Source of the DNA: Acholeplasmataceae bacterium
Lineage (GTDB): Bacteria; Bacillota_I; Bacilli_A; ML615J-28; CAG-698
Direction of reading: 5' to 3'
Assembly: GCA_012718985.1 (NCBI GenBank)
Contig: JAAYBG010000081.1
Location: forward strand, 1 to 41,132
Length of the DNA stretch: 41,132 bases
Part shown: one piece after another, positions 16,368-24,446 of the stretch
Position numbering within the stretch: position 1 is the stretch's first letter
How the letters are laid out: each line of letters starts with the position of its first letter
Translations under genes and position numbers: made by a program
Notes under the pieces: generated by a model
Databases searched by the model: none
Told to the model about the DNA's origin: nothing
The model's input: the letters and a program-made list of their open reading frames with translations, nothing else

Positions 16368-18078
16368 GGTTCTCACCTTTTGTAGGATGTAACAAGATTT
16401 TTCCATCCCCTTTTTTATTAATGTTTTCCCTATTGGTTTTCATTTCTTTTGCGATAATCTCGATGACTAAAGGTTGGCAAAATCCCCCTTGACACCGTCC
16501 CATTCCTGCTCTGGTTCTTTTTTTAATTGCATCAATTGTCGGTACGACAATTGGGCGATGCAAAGCATCAATAATTTCCCCTTTGCTGATTTCCTCACAA
16601 CGACATACAATTTGACCATAGTCGGGTTTTTTTAAAATTAATTTGTTTCTTTCCTCATAAGAAAGTTTATTTACTCTAATTATTCCTTTTCTAATGGGGT
16701 TGAACTGTTCATTCTTAGTAACGTTTCCTAAGATATCGCAAGTATACTTTGCCACATCCTCCGCTATCGCCGGTGCTGCTGTTAAGCCTGGTGATTGTAT
16801 TCCAGCAGCATGAACGATATTTTTCGTCCATTTTCCTTTTTGAATAATAAAATCTTCTTCATAAGTTGCCGCTCTAATTCCACTAAAATAGGTAATGATA
16901 TCTTTTTGATGTAAATGAGGCGCATTATTTTTATGTTTAGAAAAAATTTGATTTATCTCTTCCCTATTGGTCGCAAAGTCTTCGCGGTAAGGAGTTTCAA
17001 TTGCTGTAGGGCCAACTAAAGTATTTCCCTCTACAGTAGGAATGACTCCTCCACCTTTTGTATACCTTTTCGCTGCTTTTTTTAATCCTCCATAAATTGT
17101 TGTCGATTGAAACATCAATTTATCTTTCGCTTTTTTATCTAAAATCGCATTGGTTCCTCTTCTTGGATGGATGGAAAAAAATCTGTCTTCAGCCATTTCT
17201 GCTACTATATCGCTAAACACTCCTGCAGCATTAATAACAACTTTAGGGAATATTCTCCCACGATTTGTTTTTACACTGATAATTTCCTTGTTTTTAACTT
17301 CCATCGATAATACCGCTGTAGATAATAAAACTTTAGCTCCGTTCATAACTGCACTTTCAGCAAGAGCAATAGTCATATTATAAGGACAAATACAAGCTCC
17401 GGTTCCAAATAAAACACCGAATTTTGCAATCTTATTTAAATTGGGTTCTCGTTTAAACAATTCTTCACGATTCAAAAATTTAGTTTCTTGTATTCCATTT
17501 TTTTTGATTTTTAGTTTTAGAAGTAAATAAATTAATCGTTCCCAATTGCTTTTGAACGCTATAATCTGTCCTACCTTATCATACTCGACATCCAAGTCCT
17601 GGGCAAGTTTTTCATAAACAAGAACGCTACGGCGTAAATATTCCAGTTTCTTTGTTTTACTGTTTAAATCAATTCCCACGTGAATACAACCATCATTACG
17701 ACTACTGGCATGTAGGGCTAAATCATCCTCTTTCTCAACAAGAGCTATTTCCAAATTATACTTTGTCATTTCTCTGGCGATTGCCGCACCGACAATTCCC
17801 CCGCCAATGACAAGGACATCCACTTTCATTCCTTCGTATATATCATCTCTTATACTAGGAACTCTCATCTTAGGTTCAACAAAATCTTTTAGTTTTATAT
17901 CATTAATCACACCATAAAACTTTTTAGTTTTCGCTACCATTCTTCCAATCATAATGATTTCATCCCAATTATGACTAGAACCTGTTAATAAAGCACAATC
18001 TTCTTTCAACGAAAGATTGACATCAGGATTGATTAATTGAATTTTTCTATTCAATTTTGCAACAACTTTACTTAACAT
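16360..18078 (-). CDS. GlpA-like FAD-dependent glycerol-3-phosphate dehydrogenase with Fe-S tail
   Basis: The 572-residue protein has three parts. Residues 1-66 form a small domain resembling BON ([19 protein letters not shown], then YGVINDIKL). Residues about 85-455 are a DAO-type flavoprotein with [17 protein letters not shown] (near residue 88), [13 protein letters not shown] and a C-terminal [20 protein letters not shown]. The tail is a Bfd-like iron-sulfur domain with Cys492, Cys494, Cys529 and Cys534 (VCRCEE and GRCQGGFC). GlpA-type enzymes oxidise glycerol-3-phosphate to DHAP under anaerobic conditions and hand electrons to partner subunits. It follows tetR with an 11-base overlap and has an AGGGGA ribosome site. 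Substrate is inferred from family; other hydroxy substrates are possible. Confidence 0.85.
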   Translation of the reverse strand: MLSKVVAKLNRKIQLINPDVNLSLKEDCALLTGSSHNWDEIIMIGRMVAKTKKFYGVINDIKLKDFVEPKMRVPSIRDDIYEGMKVDVLVIGGGIVGAAIAREMTKYNLEIALVEKEDDLALHASSRNDGCIHVGIDLNSKTKKLEYLRRSVLVYEKLAQDLDVEYDKVGQIIAFKSNWERLIYLLLKLKIKKNGIQETKFLNREELFKREPNLNKIAKFGVLFGTGACICPYNMTIALAESAVMNGAKVLLSTAVLSMEVKNKEIISVKTNRGRIFPKVVINAAGVFSDIVAEMAEDRFFSIHPRRGTNAILDKKAKDKLMFQSTTIYGGLKKAAKRYTKGGGVIPTVEGNTLVGPTAIETPYREDFATNREEINQIFSKHKNNAPHLHQKDIITYFSGIRAATYEEDFIIQKGKWTKNIVHAAGIQSPGLTAAPAIAEDVAKYTCDILGNVTKNEQFNPIRKGIIRVNKLSYEERNKLILKKPDYGQIVCRCEEISKGEIIDALHRPIVVPTIDAIKKRTRAGMGRCQGGFCQPLVIEIIAKEMKTNRENINKKGDGKILLHPTKGENHE

Positions 18079-18643
18079 CGCGTTCCCCTATTTTTTTCAT
18101 TAATGTGATAATTCTTTCTTCACTAATTATTTGATTTTGTAGGACTTCTTGGATTGCTAAGCCATCGATGATTAACATCAACAAATAAGCAATATCTTCT
18201 GATTCTTGTTCATTTTTAAATGCTTTTTTAATACCGACCTGTAAAATCTTGTGCCATTTGTTCCATAATTCGTTAAATTTATTACGAAGAACATCGTTAC
18301 CTTTGATACATTCATTCACTAAAAATATATGTAATTTGGCTCGATTAAATAACTTAACTCCTTTGTATAAGATGACACTTAAAAATCTTTCGATTGTTAA
18401 ATCATGTTGATGACGTTCAATCCAATCAAGATATTCCGTATGTAATTCTTGCACATGCTTGACAATGACATCAAAGATAATTTCATCCTTTGTTTTATAG
18501 TAATAGTAAAGAGTTCCTTTACTGATATTACAGGTCTTAGCTATATCCTTCAAAGATATAGAATTTACGCCCGACACAGAGATCAGACTTTCTACGCTTT
18601 TCAAAATTTCATTGCGCATATCTATCTTCATTTTTTTCGCCAT
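18068..18643 (-). CDS. TetR-family transcriptional regulator
   Basis: From ATG 18643, with AAAGGAG seven bases upstream, this encodes a 191-residue TetR regulator. The N-terminal DNA-binding domain reads ILKSVESLISVSGVNSISLK, then DIAKTCNISKGTLYYYYKTK, a classic TetR helix-turn-helix. The rest is an all-helical ligand and dimer domain. It is the first gene of the GlpA-like/kinase/AGPS-like operon and lies behind a palindrome at the likely transcription start, so it probably represses its own operon until a ligand is present. The ligand is unknown; a substrate or lipid intermediate of the operon would be logical. Confidence 0.9.
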   Translation of the reverse strand: MAKKMKIDMRNEILKSVESLISVSGVNSISLKDIAKTCNISKGTLYYYYKTKDEIIFDVIVKHVQELHTEYLDWIERHQHDLTIERFLSVILYKGVKLFNRAKLHIFLVNECIKGNDVLRNKFNELWNKWHKILQVGIKKAFKNEQESEDIAYLLMLIIDGLAIQEVLQNQIISEERIITLMKKIGERDVK

Positions 18644-18658
18644 ATAAAAACTCCTTTG

Positions 18659-18674
18659 TCGGTCATACGACCGA
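18659..18674. promoter_or_regulatory. Palindromic operator, probable TetR-family binding site
   Basis: TCGGTC-ATAC-GACCGA is an inverted repeat with perfect 6-bp arms placed just downstream of the predicted start point and upstream of the regulator's Shine-Dalgarno. The position fits autorepression of the tetR-led operon. The link to this particular regulator is inferred. Confidence 0.72.
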
Positions 18675-18683
18675 TACAATTGA

Positions 18684-18712
18684 ATTATAACATATATGAA
18701 AACGCTTGTCCA
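18684..18712 (-). promoter_or_regulatory. Promoter of the TetR-led operon, with a cre-like sequence in the spacer
   Basis: The -10 TATAAT is at 18689-18684, the -35 TGGACA at 18712-18707, and the spacer is 17 bases. The plus-strand sequence TGAAAACGCTTGTC (18697-18710) across the spacer resembles the first part of a CcpA cre site, so catabolite control is possible but the match is imperfect. Confidence 0.75.
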
Positions 18713-18715
18713 CAA

Positions 18716-18750
18716 CAAAAAAAGGCATGTTTTTAAATTATGCCTTTTTT
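18716..18750 (-). terminator. Terminator after the epimerase gene
   Basis: AAGGCAT pairs with ATGCCTT within longer A and T runs on both sides, so it could act on either strand. It lies between the epimerase stop and the next operon's -35. Confidence 0.85.
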
Positions 18751-18754
18751 CTCT

Positions 18755-19768
18755 TTATTCTTCTTTCATTTCTACTACTTTTTTATTGTTTGTAATAATC
18801 TCTACACTCATTTTTGCAGATTGTCCGATTGCTTCTTCAATATTATCTTTCTTAACACCTAAAAATTCACATCCCAAACTCTTATCAATAAACAATTTTG
18901 TACATTGAAGATCAGCAAACTTAACCATATGAAGACCGCCTTCAATATTGTTTTCTCTTTGATCTCTCATTATTTTTCTCATGGATATTCGGTACAAAAA
19001 TTTAGGTATTGTTATGATTTTATTTTTTTCTCGTCCGATGTGTTTATTAAATATTGAAATCATTTCTTTCCATTCCATATTGTAGTAACCAAGTGGATAA
19101 GCCTTTGCCCCAATATTTTTTTCTAATGCTCCAGCAATTGCTTCCCCCACTTGTCTTACCGTTAGCATTGCAGTTCCCCCTCTTGGATAGAAAGTTATTC
19201 TTTTCATTGCCAACAAGTTTTCTACCAAAAAAGTCCAAACCGGTTTACGCCCTGACTGTGTTCCAAAAATATAAGGAAGTTCCAAAACAGCTACATTAAA
19301 ATCACCATTTGCAAATTTAAAGGCTTCGTTTTCTTGCTCTACCCGACTACGAATATAGGGATGCCATTTTGTAAGTTCCATTTCAGGATTTTTCTTTGCG
19401 AAATAAGAGAAATATGAACCTAGTATAACAGCATGTTTAACACCTGCTTTTTTTGCTAATCCCAACAATCTTTTTACTGTATCGATATTATATTTTTTAA
19501 AAAATTGGTATATCGATGGTGGTCTCTCAATTCTTTCATCTACTCCTGCTGCAAATACAAATCCTTCGCAATTTTCGAAATGATATAATAATTCATCATC
19601 GGTCATTTCTAAATAGTTGCCTAAATGTATTTTCATTTCCTTCGGCAATTTTGCTCCTTCAGGTATTGGAGGCAGTGCAATCGATGACACACTGTGTCCT
19701 CTTTTAATTAATTCTTCCGCTGCTTGGCTTCCCAACAATCCTGTTCCACCAATAATAAAGATTTTCAT
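18755..19768 (-). CDS. NAD(P)-binding epimerase/dehydratase-like protein (atypical SDR)
   Basis: The 337-residue protein starts with the Rossmann motif MKIFIIGGTGLLGSQAAEEL and has a later LELPYIFGTQSGRKPVW segment, as in extended/atypical SDR sugar-nucleotide epimerases and NmrA-like proteins. The usual Tyr-x-x-x-Lys catalytic pair is not clear; the region reads LGSYFSYFAKKNPEM. An oxidoreductase role is therefore uncertain. I chose ATG 19768, which follows AGGAGGGAGAAG; the open frame further upstream overlaps the terminator of the previous gene. Neighbours do not point to a pathway. Confidence 0.78.
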   Translation of the reverse strand: MKIFIIGGTGLLGSQAAEELIKRGHSVSSIALPPIPEGAKLPKEMKIHLGNYLEMTDDELLYHFENCEGFVFAAGVDERIERPPSIYQFFKKYNIDTVKRLLGLAKKAGVKHAVILGSYFSYFAKKNPEMELTKWHPYIRSRVEQENEAFKFANGDFNVAVLELPYIFGTQSGRKPVWTFLVENLLAMKRITFYPRGGTAMLTVRQVGEAIAGALEKNIGAKAYPLGYYNMEWKEMISIFNKHIGREKNKIITIPKFLYRISMRKIMRDQRENNIEGGLHMVKFADLQCTKLFIDKSLGCEFLGVKKDNIEEAIGQSAKMSVEIITNNKKVVEMKEE

Positions 19769-19792
19769 CTTCTCCCTCCTTCCTCTTAATAC

Positions 19793-19820
19793 AAAAAAGC
19801 AGTCCAAAAGACTGCTTTTT
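19793..19820 (-). terminator. Terminator after the MsmX/UgpC-like gene
   Basis: AAAAAGCAGTC pairs with GACTGCTTTTT around a five-base loop, followed by Ts on the minus strand. Confidence 0.9.
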
Positions 19821-19822
19821 GA

Positions 19823-20944
19823 TTAATTTCTCTTGATTCTTTGCTCAGTCTCTGGGTCAAAGAAATGGCATTTTTCCGTGTTAAAGCCTAATACAATTTC
19901 ATCACCCATATGAATATCCACTCTAGCGGCAACCTTAGCTACTAAATTTTGACCACTCATAATAGCATAAATATTCGTTTCAGCACCCAACAATTCCGCA
20001 ACATCAACTTTTAATTTTACTGCTTTATCTGGATGTTTTTCTAAGAATTCTGGTTCATCATGAATATCTTCAGGTCTGATTCCTAAAACAATTGGTTTTT
20101 CAATAAAGTTTTGAGCTTGTAATAATTTCATTTTTGACTCAGGTACTTTAATCCTAGAAACACCTAATTTATGATCACCACATTGGAAGATTCCATCATC
20201 ATTAACCATACCTTCAATAAAGTTCATTGGCGGTGTTCCGATGAAACCACCTACGAAAATATTATTAGGATTATCATAGATATCTTTTGGTGTTCCTACT
20301 TGTTGAATGTAACCATCCTTCATAACAACAATTCTAGACGCCATAGTCATCGCTTCAATCTGGTCATGAGTTACATAAATAGTAGTAATTCCTAAACTCT
20401 CAGTAATCTTGATAATTTCTGCTCTCATTTGTACACGTAATTTTGCATCCAAGTTAGATAGTGGCTCATCCATCAAGAAAACCTTAGCATCACGAACGAT
20501 TGCTCTACCTAAAGCAACACGTTGTCTTTGACCACCTGATAAAGCTTTAGGACGGCGATCCAAATATTGATTTAATCCTAAAATACCAGCCGCATGTTTT
20601 ACTCTACGATCAATTTCATCACGAGCAAATTTACGAAGCTTTAATCCGAAAGCCATGTTATCGTATACTGTCATATGTGGGTATAGAGCATAACTTTGGA
20701 AAACCATCGCGATATTACGATCTTTTGGTGCTACGTCATTAACGATTTCATCATCAATTCTTAATTCGCCCGAAGTAATTTCTTCCAATCCCGCAATCAT
20801 TCTTAATGTTGTAGTTTTACCACAACCAGATGGACCTACGAATACGATAAATTCTTTGTCTTTTACTTTTAAATTAAAGTCAACAACAGCATGAACATTG
20901 CCATCATAAACTTTATTTATATTTGTAAGTGTTACAGTTGCCAT
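19823..20944 (-). CDS. MsmX/UgpC-type sugar ABC transporter ATPase
   Basis: The 373-residue ATPase is of the MalK/UgpC/MsmX class. It has Walker [12 protein letters not shown]-loop [14 protein letters not shown], signature [15 protein letters not shown], Walker [17 protein letters not shown] and an H-loop YVTHDQ. A C-terminal TOBE/OB regulatory region follows, including [15 protein letters not shown]. It energises carbohydrate (or glycerol-phosphate) importers. No permease or binding-protein gene is adjacent, as for B. subtilis MsmX, which serves several importers. The gene has its own promoter and terminator and a palindrome upstream. The Shine-Dalgarno AGGAGGTAAATTA precedes the ATG. Confidence 0.92.
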   Translation of the reverse strand: MATVTLTNINKVYDGNVHAVVDFNLKVKDKEFIVFVGPSGCGKTTTLRMIAGLEEITSGELRIDDEIVNDVAPKDRNIAMVFQSYALYPHMTVYDNMAFGLKLRKFARDEIDRRVKHAAGILGLNQYLDRRPKALSGGQRQRVALGRAIVRDAKVFLMDEPLSNLDAKLRVQMRAEIIKITESLGITTIYVTHDQIEAMTMASRIVVMKDGYIQQVGTPKDIYDNPNNIFVGGFIGTPPMNFIEGMVNDDGIFQCGDHKLGVSRIKVPESKMKLLQAQNFIEKPIVLGIRPEDIHDEPEFLEKHPDKAVKLKVDVAELLGAETNIYAIMSGQNLVAKVAARVDIHMGDEIVLGFNTEKCHFFDPETEQRIKRN

Positions 20945-20976
20945 TAATTTACCTCCTAATGTGCATTTACGTAAAA

Positions 20977-21005
20977 ATTATACTAAAGATACTCTATTTA
21001 TACAA
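20977..21005 (-). promoter_or_regulatory. Promoter of the MsmX/UgpC-like gene
   Basis: TATAAT at 20982-20977 and TTGTAT at 21005-21000 with a 17-base spacer on the minus strand. A TGTGCA half-site lies downstream at 20960-20965. Confidence 0.7.
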
Positions 21006-21020
21006 TGTGCAAAGTGCACA
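21006..21020. promoter_or_regulatory. Palindrome TGTGCA-N3-TGCACA next to the -35, candidate operator
   Basis: A perfect inverted repeat with 6-bp arms and a 3-base centre abuts the -35 box of the MsmX-like gene and ends just before the stop codon of the PucR-type gene. The position suits an activator or a repressor. The binding protein is unknown. Confidence 0.55.
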
Positions 21021-21021
21021 A

Positions 21022-21702
21022 TTATGATTTTGATTTGATCAACCAATACATACTAACCGCATCTTTAAACTCTTGCATATTCATTCCGGTTTCTTTTTTA
21101 ATATATTCCAGTTTGTTGTTAATTGTATTGCGATGCATGTATACATCTTTCGCTGTTTTAGTGATATTCAAATTGTTATCAAACATCGCAAGAATAAGTT
21201 TTTCTAGTTGCTGATTATCTTCTATATCATTCAATAAAATCTTTCGATATTTTTCTAAATCTTGCATATCTTTTTTAATGATTTCTAGTACTAAATCTCC
21301 TACACTGAAATAGTGGAATTTTTTAGATGATATATATTTTTCATATAAACGATATATTGTAAAAAATGCTTCCTTTGAGCTGATTTTTCCGCTATTAAAA
21401 ATCGATACTTTGATTCCAAAGTCATCAATAATAGACCACAAAAAATTTTTAACTTCGTATCCCTGGTTATTGAAATAAAATATGACCGGTCTTTCATTGA
21501 TATAAAGGACAGCTGATTTTCCAAAAAGCTCAACAAAAATATCCGCAATCTTTTCTCTTGCTTCCTCTTCCTCAATATTTAAAACAAGAAATCGAAAGGA
21601 TTGAAATTCCTCTTTGTTTTCCTCATCAAAGAGAACACGATATATTTTATGAGCAAGAACACCATTAATTTTTTCTTTTTTTACCGTAAATTCTTTTTTC
21701 AT
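21022..21702 (-). CDS. PucR/CdaR-type helix-turn-helix regulator
   Basis: About 226 residues. The C-terminal 60 residues form a PucR-type HTH: LILAMFDNNLNITKTAKDVY, then MHRNTINNKLEYIKKETGMN, which matches the family's L-x-H-R-N-T core. The N-terminal 160 residues are a poorly conserved sensor-like region without a motif I recognise. Regulators of this class control sugar-acid or purine catabolism and often sit next to their targets. The gene is directly upstream of the MsmX-like ATPase, so it may control sugar uptake. I prefer the ATG at 21702, after GGTGATATCG, to the one at 21714. A TATAAT lies about 25 bases upstream at 21723-21728. Confidence 0.8.
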   Translation of the reverse strand: MKKEFTVKKEKINGVLAHKIYRVLFDEENKEEFQSFRFLVLNIEEEEAREKIADIFVELFGKSAVLYINERPVIFYFNNQGYEVKNFLWSIIDDFGIKVSIFNSGKISSKEAFFTIYRLYEKYISSKKFHYFSVGDLVLEIIKKDMQDLEKYRKILLNDIEDNQQLEKLILAMFDNNLNITKTAKDVYMHRNTINNKLEYIKKETGMNMQEFKDAVSMYWLIKSKS

Positions 21703-21884
21703 CGATATCACCATATATGTTTATTATAACAATTTTTTCTCCCCTTTAGCAATTCCTTTTTTAACTTATTCTTGTTTTCTTTAACCTTTATCCTTTCTTT
21801 TATCTCTTTTAGGTTATTTTTATAGATTTTAAAATGTTTTTTTTGTATAATGAATAGGCAAACAAAAGAAAGTGTGGTAAATTT

Positions 21885-22634
21885 ATGAAATTTGTAACTT
21901 GGAATGTCAATGGACTTCGCGCTTGCATGAAAAAGGGTTTCAAAGATTTTTTCGATGAAATGGATGCCGATTTTTTCGCTATTCAAGAAACCAAAATGCA
22001 AGAAGAACAAAAAGAATTTGCTTTTCCTGGCTATTATGAATATTGGAATTCTGCTGATAAAAGAGGGTATTCTGGTACTTTAATCTATACGAAAAGAAAA
22101 CCTCTTTCCGTTATCTATGGTCTTGATGGCAAATATAATGATGAAGGAAGAGCGATAACCTTAGAATACGAAAATTTTTATTTTGTTACTCTATATTCGC
22201 CTAATGTACAACCAGGATTAACCCGCCTTGATTATCGAATGGAGTTTGAAGATGATCTTAAAGACTACCTTAATACATTAAACAAAATCAAACCAGTCAT
22301 TATGTGTGGCGATTTAAATGTAGCCCACCAACCAATCGATTTAAAAAATCCTAAATCCAACGAAGGAAATCCAGGCTACACCATCGAAGAACGTACTAAG
22401 TTCTCTACATTACTTCAAGAAGGATACCTAGATACCTTTCGTTATTTATATCCAGAAAAAATTCAATATACTTGGTGGAGTTATCGTTTCTTTGCCCGAG
22501 AAAAAGGCATTGGTTGGAGAATTGACTATTTCATTACTTCTGTAAATTTAAAAGATAATCTGAAAAATGTTATCATCCATGATCAAGTTTTAGGTAGCGA
22601 TCATTGCCCTGTCGAGATTAACATTGATTTATAA
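21885..22634 (+). CDS. exoA: Exodeoxyribonuclease III / AP endonuclease
   Basis: This 249-residue member of the EEP superfamily is the Xth/ExoA type. Visible catalytic elements are MKFVTWNVNGLRA (Asn7), FAIQETKMQ (metal-binding Glu), VTLYSPNVQPG (catalytic Tyr region), MCGDLNVAH (Asp/Asn) and the terminal GSDHCPVEI (Asp-His). It cleaves DNA at abasic sites and trims 3' ends in base-excision repair. It is the first plus-strand gene and is transcribed alone. A TATAAT lies about 35 bases before the ATG at 21847-21852, while the -35 and the ribosome binding site (GTGTGG) are weak. Confidence 0.95.
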   Translation: MKFVTWNVNGLRACMKKGFKDFFDEMDADFFAIQETKMQEEQKEFAFPGYYEYWNSADKRGYSGTLIYTKRKPLSVIYGLDGKYNDEGRAITLEYENFYFVTLYSPNVQPGLTRLDYRMEFEDDLKDYLNTLNKIKPVIMCGDLNVAHQPIDLKNPKSNEGNPGYTIEERTKFSTLLQEGYLDTFRYLYPEKIQYTWWSYRFFAREKGIGWRIDYFITSVNLKDNLKNVIIHDQVLGSDHCPVEINIDL

Positions 22635-22661
22635 AAAGAGCTCTGATTAGGAGCTCTTTTC
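22634..22661. terminator. Bidirectional terminator between exoA and the ABC exporter
   Basis: AAAAGAGCTC pairs with GAGCTCTTTT around a seven-base loop. It lies between the convergent 3' ends of exoA and the ABC exporter gene and has A/T runs on both sides. Confidence 0.9.
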
Positions 22662-22664
22662 TTG

Positions 22665-24446
22665 TTATTGTGATTCTTGGTAAAAGTGAGCTTGTGTTTC
22701 AAACATCTCATAATATTTACCTTTTTTCTTCATCAATTGAATATGATTTCCTTGTTCGATGATTCGACCTTTTTCCATCATATATATTTTATTAGCGTCA
22801 ACTACTGTTGATAGACGATGTGATATTAAAATGACCGTTTTTTCTGCATACAACTTTAATATTTTCTTATTAATTTCATACTCTGATATTGGATCTAATG
22901 ATGATGTCGGTTCATCTAGAATAATAATCGGAGTGTCCGCAGCAAAAACTCTGGCTATTGCTAATTTTTGTTGCTCTCCTCCTGATAAAACTAGTCCTTT
23001 ATCATCGAATTCTTTCGTCATGATCGTGTCTAGTTTCTTTTCTGTTGCCATAATTTTATCATATAGTCCCGCTTTTTTAAGCGCTTCCCATACAACTTCA
23101 TCATCAGTTTCATATTTTCTTGACCGTAAAAGCACATTCTCCAAAACGGACACTGAATAGATTTGAAAATTTTGGAATAGAGAAACATACATTTTTCTAA
23201 TCTCTTTTTCATCAACATCTAAAAATGAATTTCCATCAATTTTTAAATCGCCTTCGCTAACATGATAAAACTTTAATAACAACTTTATTAAAGTCGTTTT
23301 TCCTGCTCCATTATATCCAATAATTGCGATTTTTTCTCGTGGTTCAATTTTTAGATTAATATCCTGTAAAACATATTCTTCTTGGTCGGGATATTTAAAC
23401 CCAACATGTTCAATTTCAATCACTGGATGAGTGCTTTCTAGTTTTTTGCCACCACTATCCTCAACTTTTGGTTGATAATTCATTAGCCAAAGGAAATCAT
23501 CGATATATAAAGCATTATCCCTTAGTCTACCCATACTCCATACAACGCCATAAATATAATTGGTAACTCGTAATATAGCATTGACAGAAGCTGCAAAACT
23601 AGCGATATTAATAATGTTTTTATATACTTTCCACATTAAATAGACATAAACCGCGAAGTTTCGAACGATTTGAGAAGTAATATCTTCTAAAATATTGTAC
23701 AAGAACCCTTTGTTTTCAGTATCACGATAACCTTTATCAAGATTAACTCTAACTTCTTCCTCTTTTTCTATTAATAAATTGGGAAGATTGGTTGTTTTAA
23801 TATCACAGGTATATTTTTCAAGGTAGAAAACACGTTTAATATATCCATAACGACGTTGATTGGTCTCCATTTCTTTACTTGTTTTATACCACATTTTATT
23901 GTTTTTATACTGAATAATGTAGGCTACTGTTGACTGGACAACAACAGCAATTAACAATAAAGGATCTTTGATAACAATATAAATTCCTATTGTAAAAAAC
24001 TTTGCTACATTTATTAAAAAATGAACAAAGGCGTCAAATGTATTGATTCCTTTTAAATCCCCTTGTGTTAAGGCACGATGAAACAAATCATATTCTTTCG
24101 GGTTATCAAAACTAGCGATATCTAGTTTCGCTGCTTTTTCAAACATTACTCTTTGAATTTTTTTCACCCACAAGTGACGATTACGAGCAACGAGATATCC
24201 ATAATGGATTCTTTTAACAATCAAACTAAGAATTAAGATACCGAAAAATAAAATTAATTCTTTTACAATAATATTGAAATCAGCTTTTTCTTCTAATACC
24301 AAATTGATTACTTTCTCAACTATCATTACTTCTATTAAACTTGAAACAGAAGAAGCGATAATAGCAAAAAAAGAAGAAATGATGTATAACGGGCAAAACT
24401 TAGCAACATATTTAATCATAATCATATTATTCTTAAATGTTTTCAT
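22665..24446 (-). CDS. ABC exporter half-transporter (permease-ATPase), second of a pair
   Basis: The 593-residue protein has an N-terminal six-helix membrane domain (about 1-320) and a C-terminal nucleotide-binding domain with Walker A GYNGAGKTTLIK, Q-loop LFQNFQIYS, signature LSGGEQQKLAIARVFA, Walker B IIILDEPTSSLDP and H-loop ISHRLST. All ATPase residues look intact. The start overlaps the end of the upstream exporter gene by 14 bases, and the two are of near-equal length and related sequence, so they likely form a heterodimer. Substrate is unknown; lipid, peptide or drug export are options. It ends at a shared terminator with exoA. Confidence 0.9.
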   Translation of the reverse strand: MKTFKNNMIMIKYVAKFCPLYIISSFFAIIASSVSSLIEVMIVEKVINLVLEEKADFNIIVKELILFFGILILSLIVKRIHYGYLVARNRHLWVKKIQRVMFEKAAKLDIASFDNPKEYDLFHRALTQGDLKGINTFDAFVHFLINVAKFFTIGIYIVIKDPLLLIAVVVQSTVAYIIQYKNNKMWYKTSKEMETNQRRYGYIKRVFYLEKYTCDIKTTNLPNLLIEKEEEVRVNLDKGYRDTENKGFLYNILEDITSQIVRNFAVYVYLMWKVYKNIINIASFAASVNAILRVTNYIYGVVWSMGRLRDNALYIDDFLWLMNYQPKVEDSGGKKLESTHPVIEIEHVGFKYPDQEEYVLQDINLKIEPREKIAIIGYNGAGKTTLIKLLLKFYHVSEGDLKIDGNSFLDVDEKEIRKMYVSLFQNFQIYSVSVLENVLLRSRKYETDDEVVWEALKKAGLYDKIMATEKKLDTIMTKEFDDKGLVLSGGEQQKLAIARVFAADTPIIILDEPTSSLDPISEYEINKKILKLYAEKTVILISHRLSTVVDANKIYMMEKGRIIEQGNHIQLMKKKGKYYEMFETQAHFYQESQ

